From Cannabis sativa (lineage: Eukaryota > Streptophyta > Magnoliopsida > Rosales > Cannabaceae), in contig NC_083603.1 of NCBI RefSeq assembly GCF_029168945.1, forward strand, positions 1,860,001 through 1,924,000: a stretch of 64,000 nt of DNA, in the 5' to 3' direction. The notes beneath the pieces are model-generated. The model ran no database searches. It was not told where the DNA came from and worked only from the letters and a program-made list of their open reading frames with translations. How positions within the stretch are numbered: position 1 is the first letter of the stretch; each line of letters opens with the position of its first letter. Below are positions 45,966 to 58,667 of the stretch, piece after piece. Both the position numbers and the translations under genes were made by a program.

Positions 45966-47089
45966 AGTTTTGATAATTATTTTGTATAGGAATATGTGTA
46001 TATATTAATATTATATATTTGAAATGAATAAAATTAAAAAACAAAGTAAAATTTTAATGATGTATTTTAAAAAAATTAATATATGGTGCAATAAGTGTGT
46101 TGTAAAATAAAGAAAATAAAATTTTAGTGATGTATTTTAAAGATAGAGTAGAGAAATTCTTAGGAGTGTTCTAATAGAGACAGTTTTTTCATTTTTTTTT
46201 TATAGTAAGAAAAGTAAAAAAATTAGGGAAAAAAACAGGAATATTCTAAAAAGGGAAAAATATTACAACAATACTGTGGGCCGGCCCAATGAACATTTGT
46301 ACAGCCCAAAAGGAAAATATTACAAAAATACCACTTGCCCTTACCTTCAGCCGCACGTCACAAACGGAGAGGATGAATGAAGCTCCATCGATGCGATCGG
46401 CCACGCAACCATAATGAAACCGGATCGAACGTAAAACGAAATTTGTAAATCCGTCGAATTTCAATAGAAACGATCAAATCCAACGATCTAAACATAAATT
46501 TTTTAAAAAAAAAGAGCGGGACAAGTGGAGAAGCGAAATTCAACATTTGATTTCGGTTTTTATAGTGCAATATCAACTCGAAACGATCGTCGAAAATTCA
46601 GATTGAAGCAATGTAAATCTGTATTGAACAGATCTGGAGCTCCCCCTCAAATCCAAAAAAAATGTATGAACTGAATTTTTTTTTCAACAATGATACACAG
46701 CATTTTTAGTTGCATTCTGGTTGATTCAATGGTGTGCAACAGGCAATTCATATGGTAAAAACCAATAAACGAAGCGATTCGATTAAGGAAACAAGGGATA
46801 CTAATAACTTTTTTTTAATTTTTTTTGCGTTGGCTTACAGTTGCATTATCGTTTTAAAATGGTTTAGAAATCATGAAGAAGGGTTATATGACAAGTACGA
46901 GAGCTAGCATATATACAAGGTAAGATGTATGTTAATGGTAGCAAATTAGTTTTATAATAGTTGTAAATCGATCTGATTCGAATAAACATGATGAAAAATG
47001 ACAATGCGTAATAACTATGTAATTTTGGGGATATAATTGTGGTTTTTCAGTTGGTTTACAGTTGCATAATCATTTAATAATAGTTTCAT

Positions 47090-49750
47090 TACGTTTTTTG
47101 CAGGAATTTATTGTGGAAAAGATAGAGGACAGAACAGTTTGAGAAATGGTTAGTTTCCCAAAATTTAAATGAAGTTTCTTAATAGTTTTATTCTCGTTTC
47201 TTTGTAGTTTATTAACAACCAAAAAAATGGCAAAATCAGGAATCAGGACAGGAAATACAATGCTTGAACAAAGGAACAGAGATAGAAGTAAGTTTGTACT
47301 CTATTTCATAACATAATAAAACCAGTTTTAAAATTCGTTGCCTCGGACTAATAACCATTGCAAAAACACAGGAAAGGAAAGACATTCCATTCCTAGTCTT
47401 CTACAATGGAAAATTCGATGATCGAATGAATTATGAAAATTATGAAGCCGGTGGACACTACATTTACGCAATTGTAACTATGAAGATTTACGACGAAACT
47501 GAAGATGCCCTGGAATGCAACCAAGAAAACAACATTTGTTTTACAGGCGAAATATCAAGTGAAGGAAGGATACCAACCATTGAGGATAAAGGATGATCAA
47601 AGCCGCATTTCTACATACAACTCAAGGCGAAAGACCGAGCTTCTGACATACCCAATGTGTGTGAATGTCATCGACAACCCAACAACAACCATCGATGCAA
47701 CATTCTTTGGAAATGACAATTCATTAATTACACATAGAAGCGCCTTCCAACCAATCGAATACAATGCGGCAACAACGGAAGACTCGACAAATCAACAACA
47801 TATAATTGAAGCAAAATCGGAATTTGGGGAAGAAAGTTTTGACTTCATGGACTATGCAAAACTTGTGGCGAGAGGAAATGGTTGAGCAAGCTGGAAAACA
47901 ACGAGAAAAAAGGAACCGAAATCACGAATTATGACGAACTACTAATCACGGATCCGCATCATCCGAAATAGAAGAAGCACGGAAATATACAAAGACAAAG
48001 AAACAACGCCGAGTGTGCTTGGTTTCTATGCAATTAGGAACAACTTCCAATTCGAGTTAAAAAATCATGTGCAAGAACATACAAGATTTGTTGTTTGGAT
48101 CCAAAATGCAAGTGGGCACTAACGGCATCCGGAAACGGGCCAACAAAGTCATTCATCATTCGAAAGTACGACGAGAAAGGTGATACACACTTGTGATCTA
48201 AACATCAGATTTGCGACAAGAGACAAGCTACAACGAAATTGATTGGAAACTACATCAAGCCACGGTTCACCAACATAAAAACAACTCGAAACGCCACGAA
48301 GACATCGGAAGGAGAAATGAAACACAAGTATGGGGTTAGAATGAACTACATGAAAGCATGGAGAAGCAAAAGAGCACGCGCAAGAAGAATTACGAGGAAA
48401 AGCCAACGAATCATACGGTTGCCGGTTTTGCACATGTTGCAAAAAACTAATCCGAGAACAATAGTGCACATGGAAACGAGAGGATGACAACGGCTTCAAG
48501 TACTTGTTTGTCGCCTTTGGATGCATCAATAAAAGGATGGAAGAAATGCAAACCTATAATAGTTGTTGACGGAACTTTCCTTAAATCAACATATGGAGGT
48601 ACACTTTGCTCTCTTGTACACGGGATGCAAATGGGCACATTTTTCCACTAGCTTTTTTTGTGGATTCGAAGAAAACAACAACTCATGGCAATGGTTTTTC
48701 AAAAAAGTGAGAGAAACATATGGGATTAGAGAGGAACGTGCTTGATCTCGGATAGACATGAGAGCATAAGTAGAAGGCTTGTCAAGTATTTCCGGAAATC
48801 ACACATTGCTATTGTGTACACCACGGTAAGCAACCTAAAAGCAACCTTCAAGAAGAATGCAAGCAATTTGGATAAACCATTCTTCGGCTAACGAGCATAC
48901 AGAGAGGAAATTTGAATACCATATGAGCGAGTTGGACGGCTTGGACATCAGTGTAAGACCATATTTACAACAAGTTGGATACCACAAATGGTCGAATACC
49001 ACCGCAAAAACAACGGGTATTCAACTATGACTTCAAACATTGTTGAATCTCTAAATGTAGCAAACTTGGCGGCTAGAGAGCTACCAATCACAACAACGAT
49101 GGAGTCATTGAGAGCATTGATTCAACAATGGACATACACGAAACGGGGAAAAAGCACGAGAAAACAACAACATTTTTAACACCTACAACGGAAAAGAAAT
49201 TAGTCGACAACTTTGTGGAATCATTGACGAGAAAATGTAATGACATGTTAAATATTTTAGTTGCATTTTAGTTTCTTTATAGTTTGTTTTTCGTTGTTAT
49301 ACATATTAACGAGTTTTACACTTAATCCGCAGGTAAAACCAATAAACGAGACCATGTTTGAAGTCATTGAACTAACCGGATCATGGGTCATCAACCTCGG
49401 AGAAAACATGCGGTTGCAACGAGATTCCAACTTGATGAGTTAGTGTGCTCATGCGCTTGCTTTGTTATAAAAGAGATGAACTTGAATGTTTACAACTACT
49501 GTTCGGGTTATTACACCACGCGAACATGACTTGAAACATACGGCGGCTCAACATATCGTACACAATCACACAACTTGGGATGTGCCACAAAACATAAAAG
49601 ATATCATTGTTACGCATACAAACCAAAAAATAAGATGCGGGAAGACCAAGGAAATGAAGGTTTTTATACGAATGGGATACAAAAAAACATAACAGGTGCG
49701 GCAAATGTGGACAACACGGACACAATCGAAAGACATGCAACAATCAAGCA
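47090..49750 (+). pseudogene. MuDR-type transposase remnant
   Basis: Pieces in different frames follow the order of plant MULE transposases. An N-terminal segment at 47505-47885 (MCVNVIDNPTTTIDATFFG) comes first, then a zinc-binding CCxDPxCKW-like segment near 48080-48130 (CLDPKCKWALTASGNG). The catalytic-domain start PIIVVDGTFLKSTYGG follows near 48550-48600, then a piece at 48988-49160 (MTSNIVESLN), a SWIM-like CSCA..C near 49450, and a C-terminal CCHC zinc knuckle RCGKCGQHGHNRKTC at about 49694-49738 (C-x2-C-x4-H-x4-C). Multiple stops and frameshifts interrupt it. Introns may account for some breaks but not all. Confidence 0.75.
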
Positions 49751-50329
49751 ATAAAATTGATACATATGAAATATTTGAATTGTTTAATTTTGTGTGCAAA
49801 TTCAAACAGGTTGATACGTGATATAGATACATGGGATTTCATTTTTATGAAATTTGAAACGATTTTTTAATAGTTTCAAAATCGTTTTGTTACGATTGCG
49901 ACCCTTTGTAAAATATTAAGTACGGAATGACTTCTTCTTTCTGAGTTTTAAAGGCGATCGATCAATAATTGATAAAACATAACTTGAATAAGGGAAAAGA
50001 GTTAATGGAATACGAAGAATAAATATACATTCATAGCACTTATTTAGGAAAAATGAAAACATAGTTTGTATTTAGTTGGTTAATAGTTTCTCCATAGTTG
50101 TGCGGCCGTATATAAGAACTTGAACAATTAAAAAAACACACAACTTTGGGAAATACAAACCTATACAATAAAGATATTATAAGGAGTGAATGTCAAATAT
50201 CCTAAAAGTTTTAAACCGGCTACATAGTATAAAATCAAATATAATACCTACATTGAAACAACAACACTAAAACTTGTCAAGTAAATAGATTCAACAAATA
50301 ACAGAATAGAGCCACCAAATTAAAAGATC

Positions 50330-53300
50330 CTATTTCTTCAATTTAGATGCCTTAGAAGACTTGGTTTGCTTCTCATCCTCGCTGTCAATACTTTCGTCAA
50401 TTTTCCTTTGTCCGTACGAGTAGAAAAGTGAAGCAAGTCGGGTTCGATAAACTTCGATGTCAAAGTACGCGAGGACATCCTTTCCGTGTATAAAGAAATT
50501 CGGCAAAGGCGACAACATATGCTCCACAAATCAACGTAAAAAAACATAGAGAAAAAATAAGCAGATTAGAAACTAAAAAACAACATAAAAGAAACTTAAA
50601 AGAAACAACTCACTTCAACCTGTCGAGACGCAAGACCACTAAGCTCCACGATTCGAATGGAGCCGCAGGGTCGAGCGAGCGAGGAACTTGTGCTCTATTC
50701 TTCGGAACCCAAGTAAATCGAAAAACAAAGGCGACGACACGGAATAAGCCTTCATCGCATTCCTAGGCTGCGGCATTCATCTTCGCGGTTCTCGAAAGAA
50801 TTGTACGAGAAATAACGTCCTTTCGTGCACGTCAAGACGCCCAAAAACCCAATGACTTTCCCTTCTTAAATTGATGATGAAAAGCACGTGATCGAGCACC
50901 ATACCAAGGCTTGGAACGGGGAATGCGCATACCTCGGATGTAATGCGCAATTGGGTGGGCGGCGTGAATGTGTGACATCTTAGTCTTCATTGACTTGGCC
51001 TTGTTAAATTTGTGGTACAATGCTTGGATGGAATCATCAAAAAGACAATCAGTGGTTGCGAAATTCAACGTCACAGCGGAAGAATACTTACCTTTTTTCC
51101 GAAGGTAATAGAATATGGTGTTCATATGCTTGAGAAAAAAACAACACGAAACACAAATGAAAAGGTTTAACAAGCTTGTAAAAAGCTGAAATGTAGTATC
51201 AAAACTAAAAAACATTTATAAAGAAACTAAAAACAAACTACCATAAGTACAATATAAATTGGAAACTTTAGAGTCGTTCATAAACATGTCGCATGTGGCC
51301 AAATGGTAAAACCAAGTTTTATCCTCAACATAATCAACACCTAGCCTAAAACCGGGGTAAATTTCTTTGCGTAGTCTTCATAACAATTATAATGCCTACA
51401 ACAAACAAAAAAACGGCAAAAAAATAGCATTAAAACGGGAATAAAGCCGGAAAAAAAAAATTATACAAAAACGATTTAATAAAAAGCAGTCACACAGGAT
51501 GTTTAAGCAATCCTTCACCAATCCAAGAGTCAAATTTTGCCTCGATCTCGGTAGATACGGGATCGGCAAAAGCATCATTAAGAGCATAAAGGCCGCTTCA
51601 CATAAGTCACCATTTTGAAATCCCTATCATCCCAATCGATTGAGAACACGAGGACATAAGCTCCATTGGAGTGCTCCCGGACATCGACGGACCCGAAATC
51701 AACAAATGGAGATTTCAAGGCGGAACACGCTTCCTCTTATCCAACGAGAGGTGTATCGAGACGGTATCCTCGGTTTCTTCATCGGTATGAAGGGCATCGA
51801 CTTTTCACCAACAACATCTGGGATTGGGTGTGCGGGGACCCAAAAAATAAAGAATGCATTAAAACGAGTTGCAAAACATACTAGAAACTAATGAGCAACC
51901 AAAAAGAAACCTAGTTTTTTTGAAAACAATTAAAAGTAAACTTACATTGATTTTAGCAATGACCTCGAAGCCGGCCAACACTGACTCGATCATCATCTAT
52001 TACAAGTGGCTCGACCCATCAAAGAAATCGTCCCCACTTCAATCGAGACTCATCGCCCTTCGGCTTCTCAACATCCTTAACATTTTTATCACTCCCTCCA
52101 ACATCCTCGGAAAGGATTCACATCAGCGAAGGAACGGTAACGACCTTGCATCGGCATCATCGGCATCCCCACCAACTTTAACCAACTCACCACCATCGTC
52201 GGAGTCGGAATCAATATTTTCTGGATCAGGCAATTGCTTCTCATCATCCTCGGCATCATCATCATCATCATCATCATCATCAGCATCATCATCAGAATCT
52301 TGAGTTACTAATTCATCCGATGACTTTCCCTGTATCAACCAACATAAATGAAACTTAAATATAACAGTAAAGAAACTATACAAAATAAAATATAAAAAAA
52401 CCTAAACAATAAAATAAGAATAAATACCTCGTCAGAAGGACGAGGATGAATGGCTTTAACCTTCTCTTGGATATCCTTAATTGGTCATTACGGATTTGAA
52501 ATTAAAATCAACAAAACACCTCGACGAAATGAAGTCCTCGGCCAATGATGATTGATTCGGGCGAGCATCTCCCGGCTTAGATTTCATCCAATCAATATCT
52601 GCTGAATCAGACTTCTTTGAAGATGAGCCACCCTCGAAGGATTGCTTCGCTACACCACGTTCATCAATAGATTCATCGAGAAATAGACCATCAAGTTGAA
52701 GGCTGTTGCCTCTTCATCGGTAGGACGCATGTTTTTTATCTTCAATTTGAACGGCATAATCAAACATAATATGAAAAAAAATTAAAACAATTGGAAAAAC
52801 CAAAAAAACAACAACATATATAAAGGCGAAAAGAAACGGGGAAAAAAACGGTAAAGAAGCTGTAAAGTACCTTCTCCAAAGGTAAATCAAAAATCTTGCC
52901 CTTCAAGTCTCGAAGGGTTGGATTTTTGGTGACGATGGTGTTGCTCAGGTTCGGAATCACGGGAATAGAAGATGAAACTCTCTTACGAGAAAGAGTTCAC
53001 CATTGCGGGACGGCATTCATAAAACCAAACGGTGAAAACCCAAGGACATCCCAATGCCACATACCGGCCATCATATTGGCCTCCCTTCTCTGCCTTTCTA
53101 TTTTTCATAATGATCCCATGCTCAATCCTACCTTTGAATGAGTCAATTGTCAATTCAAATGATTCCTACCCCAAACAATACTCATCCCACCGACCGCTAT
53201 CAACTACATCTAGAACAAACTAGACACTTCTTTGTCGGGAGTATTGCTAAGAAGAAAACAACTGAATGAAATACAAAACGACCATTTTCAAACCAATAGA

Positions 53301-54694
53301 CTCATCCAAACCCCATGAGCTACCCAAAAAAGCATCCTCGATGGCTTTGTGGTCAATAGTTTTTACACCACGGAAACATGTTTCTACCAATTGATTTGTT
53401 TCTGTGAAAACAACAACTTGTTGCAATCAACGAAACAATCTAAACCGAAAATCGGGTAAAATTCTTCGGCACTAAACCGTATGCAACGGCACGGCAACCT
53501 TAGTGAAAACTCCTTAGGATTAGGCTGTAAAACTTCACTTAGTAATAAACTATGAACGACTTGTGGATGAAAAACAAACTCGGGCATATCCGAGAAAATG
53601 CCCAAGCGAGTTTGACGAAACAAAGAAAGCAAATTAACGGATAAAGTGTTTTTAATATTATTTATCACGAATAAACAACTTGGTGCATACACGCTTAGAT
53701 GCTGTAAAAATCGAGAGGACTAAATTTACGGAGTCCCGACACCCTGCAACATAACAAAAAAGGGCCAAGATAAATTATAAATCTGAGAAAAGTAAAGCAT
53801 GAAAACTGCCAATACAACTACAAACAAACTAAAAACAAACTATCAATGGCAAACAACTACACAGAAAATAACAGTAAAGACCTGAAATCGTTTGGAAACA
53901 TAAAAAAAAAGTAAACAACTAACCACAAAGAAATCGAAAAATGCGGTATAAAAAGAACAACAAAACTATATTAAAACAACAAACAAACTAAAAAACATAT
54001 ACAACTATAGAAAAATATAGAGCAAAGATTTGAAAATCGTTTTGAAATCTAAAATATAACGAAACAACTAAACCTAATGAAAATCGAAAACACATCAAAA
54101 CATACCGGTAACAAACTATTAAAAAGGCGAAAAGAAACTAACGAAGAATGATTGAAAACACCAAAAACGAAAACAAAACACATAACACAGCAAGCACAAA
54201 AAAACACTAAAAATAAAGAAAACAAAACAAAATTAAAGAACAACACCCGAGACCGAGAATCAATGGAAAGATCAAAAGCAACAATAAATAACTAAAAAAT
54301 TTAAAAACATGAAACAAAATGCGCAAATGAAACCCTAAAATCACCTGGCATAATGAACATGAAAACGCCAAAAATGGGTAAAGCGAGAAATGGAAGAAAG
54401 GGAAACGAAAATAAAACTAAAAACCAACCTCGATCAGATCTTCGACATGTGTAATAGATTTTTGAAATTTTTTTCCCGAGAAATTTACGGGAAGCGTGGG
54501 CTCCTCAAGTTCGGCTTCGATTTCTTCGAAGAATGGGGTCTCACACGCTTCGGCATGGGAGCTTCAAAATCAGAATCAAAATCATCAATGATTGGGCGTT
54601 TACCCTTGGATTTGTTGGCCAAAGATTTCTTGCCCATTTTTGATTTCTTTTTGAGAACTGGAGAAGGGGATGAAGATGACCGAGTGATTGCCAT
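50330..54694 (-). pseudogene. Ulp1-like (C48) protease gene remnant carried by the MULE
   Basis: A basic N-terminus at 54694 (MAITRSSSSPSPVLKKKSKM) is followed by a DUF1985-like region at 53692-53384 (FSLRLPCRCIRFSAEEFYPI, FGLDC). Next is an acidic, low-complexity segment with a run of aspartates (52330-52240, GAT/ATC microsatellite), then a C48-type region at 51160-50820 with HMNTIFYYLRKKGKY, TTDCLF and, after it, ESHWVFGRLDVHERTL. The His-Trp pair is the conserved catalytic-histidine neighbourhood of Ulp1-type proteases. Frameshifts break the region into several frames. Host Ulp1 proteases remove SUMO; transposon copies have no proven role. Confidence 0.7.
52240..52300. repeat. (ATC)n microsatellite encoding the acidic tract of the Ulp1 remnant
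   Basis: A run of ATC triplets (52252-52285) interrupted by CAGC. On the minus strand it encodes poly-aspartate. Confidence 0.9.
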
Positions 54695-55161
54695 GGTATA
54701 AATAAGATTGAAAAAAATGAAACGAGAGAGGGAAAAACGATTGCTAAATCGTGGGGTAAGAAGGAAGTTGAAAATTCGTGGATGAACCAAAAATAAGAGG
54801 GAAAAACGTGATAAATTATGGGTGGTTAATGGAGGTTACTTGAATTCAAAATGAACTTAGAGAACAGAAATGAAGAATAGAAAATGAAATGAAAACAAAA
54901 TGAAAAAAGAGAGGGAAGAGAGTATGATTTGATTGATGATGCATGGGGAGAGAACACGTGTATGCATGGTATGATGAGTAAGTGGTAAATGTGTAATAAA
55001 AATAAGTTTGTAAGTATAAATGTAGTAATAGGCGTGTGAGGGTAATTATGTAATAAAGTGTGTAAAAAGGATTTTTCATGTAAAAATTTCAAAAAATTTC
55101 TCATTTTTAGTTTAAAAAATAGATGTAATTTTTTTCATTTCTTTTGACTTAGAGGAGTGTT

Positions 55162-56024
55162 AATTTTAATATTCTATTATAATTTTTTAAATAATTTCTA
55201 CATCCGAAATTACATGTTGGAATATTTATTTAAAAAAATTATAGCAGTATTCTTTATAGTTACAATAATATAATTATCCTTGTAAATCTTTGAAAAATTC
55301 TAAATAATTTACGGTAACGAAAACAGAGTTCTTAATATTTTAATTTACTACGCGTGTTTAAAAAATTTTAAACTTATTTTTCAGTACTGTAAATTATTTG
55401 AATTTTTTTAAAAAATTTATAAAGATAATATTGTTACTATAATGAACACCACCATAAAAAAAAATTAAAAAATATTGCAACATATATTTTTGGGCACAAA
55501 AATTAACAGTAATACTCTTCTTTTAGCTTAACATCACAATAACAATACTAAAGAGAAAAAGAAAAATGACACATGTAGATATAAATTACATAAAATTCGA
55601 CACACAAACTATTTTTATTATGTGGGACGCATCTCAAATAAGAATAATTAATTTAATTTTTTTATCTCATAAATATGTATTAAATTTATGTGTAATTAAT
55701 TTGCCTGTACAAATATTTTTGCATTGATCCAAATACATTTTCACACACTAATTGAGATTTTTATTTCATAGTTACACTTTTTGAAAACACAATTAATCAG
55801 ACCGTTAGTCTCTTATCTAAAGCAAATTGTATTTTGTTTTTTAGTCAAAGTGTAGACAATAGTGTAATCTCTAAAAGAGAATTGAGGACATTAGGTAGGT
55901 GGGTAGGTTAAGTGTTTCCACACTAATAGTCAATCATCACCTAAAAGTTCCAACGAATGATTTCTCTAACAAAATAATAAAATCACTACTAAATTTATAA
56001 AGCATATGCTCGAAAAAATAAAAT
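55162..56024. other. AT-rich intergenic DNA
   Basis: No gene or clear element ends. Confidence 0.5.
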
Positions 56025-56425
56025 CTAATTAGAATTTTTGCTACTAAATTTTGATATGTATTAAATTATGTTTTATGAATTTTTTAGGCCGTCAAATATT
56101 CTATTTAAATTATTAAGAGTGTTGGATTCAATGACTTATATCCAATTTCGATCAATTTTACTAATACAATAATTGTCCATGTACTAAATCGTGCCCCTCG
56201 AACTTTGATATTTATCAAATCGTATCTCATAAACTTTGAATTGTATCAAATTATACTTTTTAAAGTTTCATTCATGATCATATTAGACTTCTCTTAGTAA
56301 AACTGGACAAAAAGTCTTTAAATTCAATAATCACAATAGTTCAGAGAAATTTTTAACAGCTTGAAAAGTTAATTGCATAATTTGGTACATGTCAAAGTTT
56401 ATGGAGACAAAAATCATAATTAGCC
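56025..56425. mobile_element. Foldback MITE family, copy 2
   Basis: Starts TAATTAGAATTTTTGCTAC and ends ACAAAAATCATAATTAGCC, with inverted arms containing ATTTTGATATGTATTAAATT and GGTACATGTCAAAGTTTATG. Internal TGGACAAAAAGTCTTTAAAT is shared with the copy at 62927. Confidence 0.65.
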
Positions 56426-56581
56426 AAAAATAAATATTTTAGATTTGAGACAAAATGTAGCTTTAATAGCCAAATTTTATTATGCACGTAGTTTGCTCTT
56501 ATAAAGTACGATGTTTAAATGGCTGGAACTAGATAAAAATTAAATTCTAAAAAAAAAAGTATATATTATAAATGAAAAGGT

Positions 56582-56830
56582 CTATACTATGATTATGATT
56601 ATGAGCATGAACCAATCCTTTTTCAATCCAAAATTATGGCAAGAAACTTCAACAATGCCTTCTCCTTCTCTTACCAAATTCACATTCCTCATTGAAATCC
56701 CTCTACATTCAAAAATTTTGCTACAATTAAACTTCACAGCCATTTTCGAGAAGCTACTTCTTGTCATGTTGTTATACACCATATTTGCTTATTTGTACTA
56801 TTGATCGAGTACTCTCCACATGACAAAATT
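56582..56830 (-). pseudogene. Last-exon fragment of a second polygalacturonase
   Basis: The translation contains MVYNNMTRSSFSKMAVKFNC, then ISMRNVNLVREGEGIVEVSC, close to the last exon of the gene at 40636-44720 (VVYSNITGSSFSEVAVKINC, ISMRNVNLVREGNGVVKAFC). The join to upstream coding sequence is broken by a short insertion just after TACTCG. Intron-like similarity continues past the exon edge (TTGTTTATATT...AGAGTAATTRGTAAA), so this is a piece of genomic duplication and not a retrocopy. No other exon is found upstream. It has the same orientation as the intact gene. Confidence 0.85.
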
Positions 56831-58600
56831 GACTGACTTGTTTATATTAGAGTAATTAGTAAAAGTGGACACTTTTTTAATGTCAATTGTGCTGTGAAAG
56901 CTTCTTTGAAAAGAGTTATTAAAAGAATCACTACCTTTCATTAAGAGTAATGATGTGCCCTTAAATTTTAAAACATGCACAAAAAATTTACATACATTAA
57001 TGTGGTAGGTTTTTAAATCAATCGTAATAGTGTTTAGCACTCTCCTTAATATCATACTGTTATTAGTATAAGTAAGTATTAGCTCTCATATCTTAAGAAA
57101 TTAATTTTTAGGGAATATTGATAACTAATCGTGAAACAACATTTATAAAAAGTACTGATAGTACTTCATAAGGTGTAATAATTTGAAATATATTTTAAGT
57201 ACACTTATCATTACAATCTAAAAAAACAAAATTAAAAATTATTTTTACTATATATTATCACTCATTATATATTACACCAACAAATAGTGCATGACAATTT
57301 GATGTATACATAATATCATGTAGTATTTTGATTTCATGGTTATGTTTGTTGGGTCAATAGAAGAGGCCAAATCACATGTAAAAGTTAGATAATTAAGTCA
57401 ATAGAGAATTAGAAAAATGTCACAATACAGTATAGGATGACCATGTTTTTGTAGCCTTTATTTTTCAAGATTGATTAACAAAACAGCCCATATCAAGCCT
57501 AAATGTACGCAAACTTAATTGTCTTCTCAACTATTTCAACCAAGTAAAAAAAAAAACCATAGTAAAAGTGGATGCTTTCCATCTTTTTTCAGTTGAAATT
57601 TTGGAGGAAAAGAAAAACATAATGTAAAATATACATTGGACTTTGGATGTAGTAGTAGTCACTTTGAAGAATCACTATCATTCACATTATACTCTATTGT
57701 CTAATAATAATGATAATAGGTTATTTTGGGATCTTTTTCTGTGTTTTTTAACATCTTATTTTATAATTCATCGATATTTAATGTCAGAAATGTTAAACAT
57801 AATTTGTCATGTTATACTCTAGTTTAAATAATTGAAGTATTTTTACTCAATTTTAATTGACAAATCTTTCACTAATTGTTAGTAATAGGTGCAATCAATC
57901 ACATTTTCATTCGAAATAAAAATCAAATATAAATTTTTTAGTTGAAGATGTTGTTAGAATTTTTGTCCTATTTTGTTGATTCTATCTACATGTAATAAAC
58001 TATATTCAATTTACCTATTAATAAAATTTTCATTTACTTTTTTTTTTTTTTGAAGGAACCATTTACTTTTTTAAAAACATCATAAATAGCCTATAAAAAT
58101 GTATATTCTCATTTTCTTCTATATCAAAACAAAATAAAATAAACACTTTTAGATTTTACTTATTTTCCATGAATAGAAAGACAAAAAGACATTTCGAAGA
58201 GTAATCAGACAAGTTATTCCCACAATCATTTATCAAAACACTTTGGTACACAAAATATCAATATGAATTTATACATACAAAGATAACAAAGTTGAGATGA
58301 AGTGACACACAAAATATATATATATATAATGAAATTGAACTTCATTGCAAGATTGATTATAACATTACCATCAAATAAGTGTTTAAGCAAAATACTGCAT
58401 CAGAACGAAATACATACTTGAGTTCATTTCGAGCTTCATGCAACAAACATTTGTCCCCTGCAGATTTCATAAATCACCATGTTAAAAAAAGGAGCTAATC
58501 GAAAAGCTTTCAAAGTAAATGAATGTTATTACTTTGTAAAAAAAAACAAACAAACTCAATGAATTTACCTCTGAAAACAACACTATTCCTTGCTTGAATG
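56831..58600. other. Intergenic DNA downstream of CAP-G
   Basis: AT-rich, with no supported gene. A TATATATATATA run lies at about 58317-58329. The probable 3' UTR of the CAP-G gene begins just below 58668; a possible 3' UTR intron is suggested by acceptor-like TTTTCAG sites near 58570 and 58635. Confidence 0.5.
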
Positions 58601-58667
58601 AACCATAATAGAAGAAGACTGTCTCTGAAAACAACATCAGAACCACAATTACAGATATACCAATGGC

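Larger units (their letters stand above)
46162..55161. mobile_element. About 9-kb degenerate Mutator-like element (MULE) with Ulp1-type gene
   Basis: An exact 9-bp direct repeat AGGAGTGTT (46162-46170 and 55153-55161) brackets 8982 bp. Nine bases is the usual MULE target duplication. Inside are a decayed MuDR-type transposase on the plus strand (about 47090-49750) and, convergent to it, a decayed Ulp1-like cysteine protease gene on the minus strand (about 54694-50330). This cargo is known from the plant KI-MULE (Kaonashi) group, whose members often lack long terminal inverted repeats. Here the two ends share only CTAA and AT-rich sequence. Both genes have many frameshifts and stops, so the element is inactive. 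Confidence 0.7.

Noticed and set aside
52089..52303. Frames giving poly-methionine or poly-serine
   Set aside because: Alternative phases of the ATC microsatellite in the Ulp1 remnant.
54826..55104. Minus-strand frame of 92 codons near the MULE right end
   Set aside because: Hydrophobic low-complexity translation of the element's AT-rich terminal region; overlapping frames in two phases and no domain.
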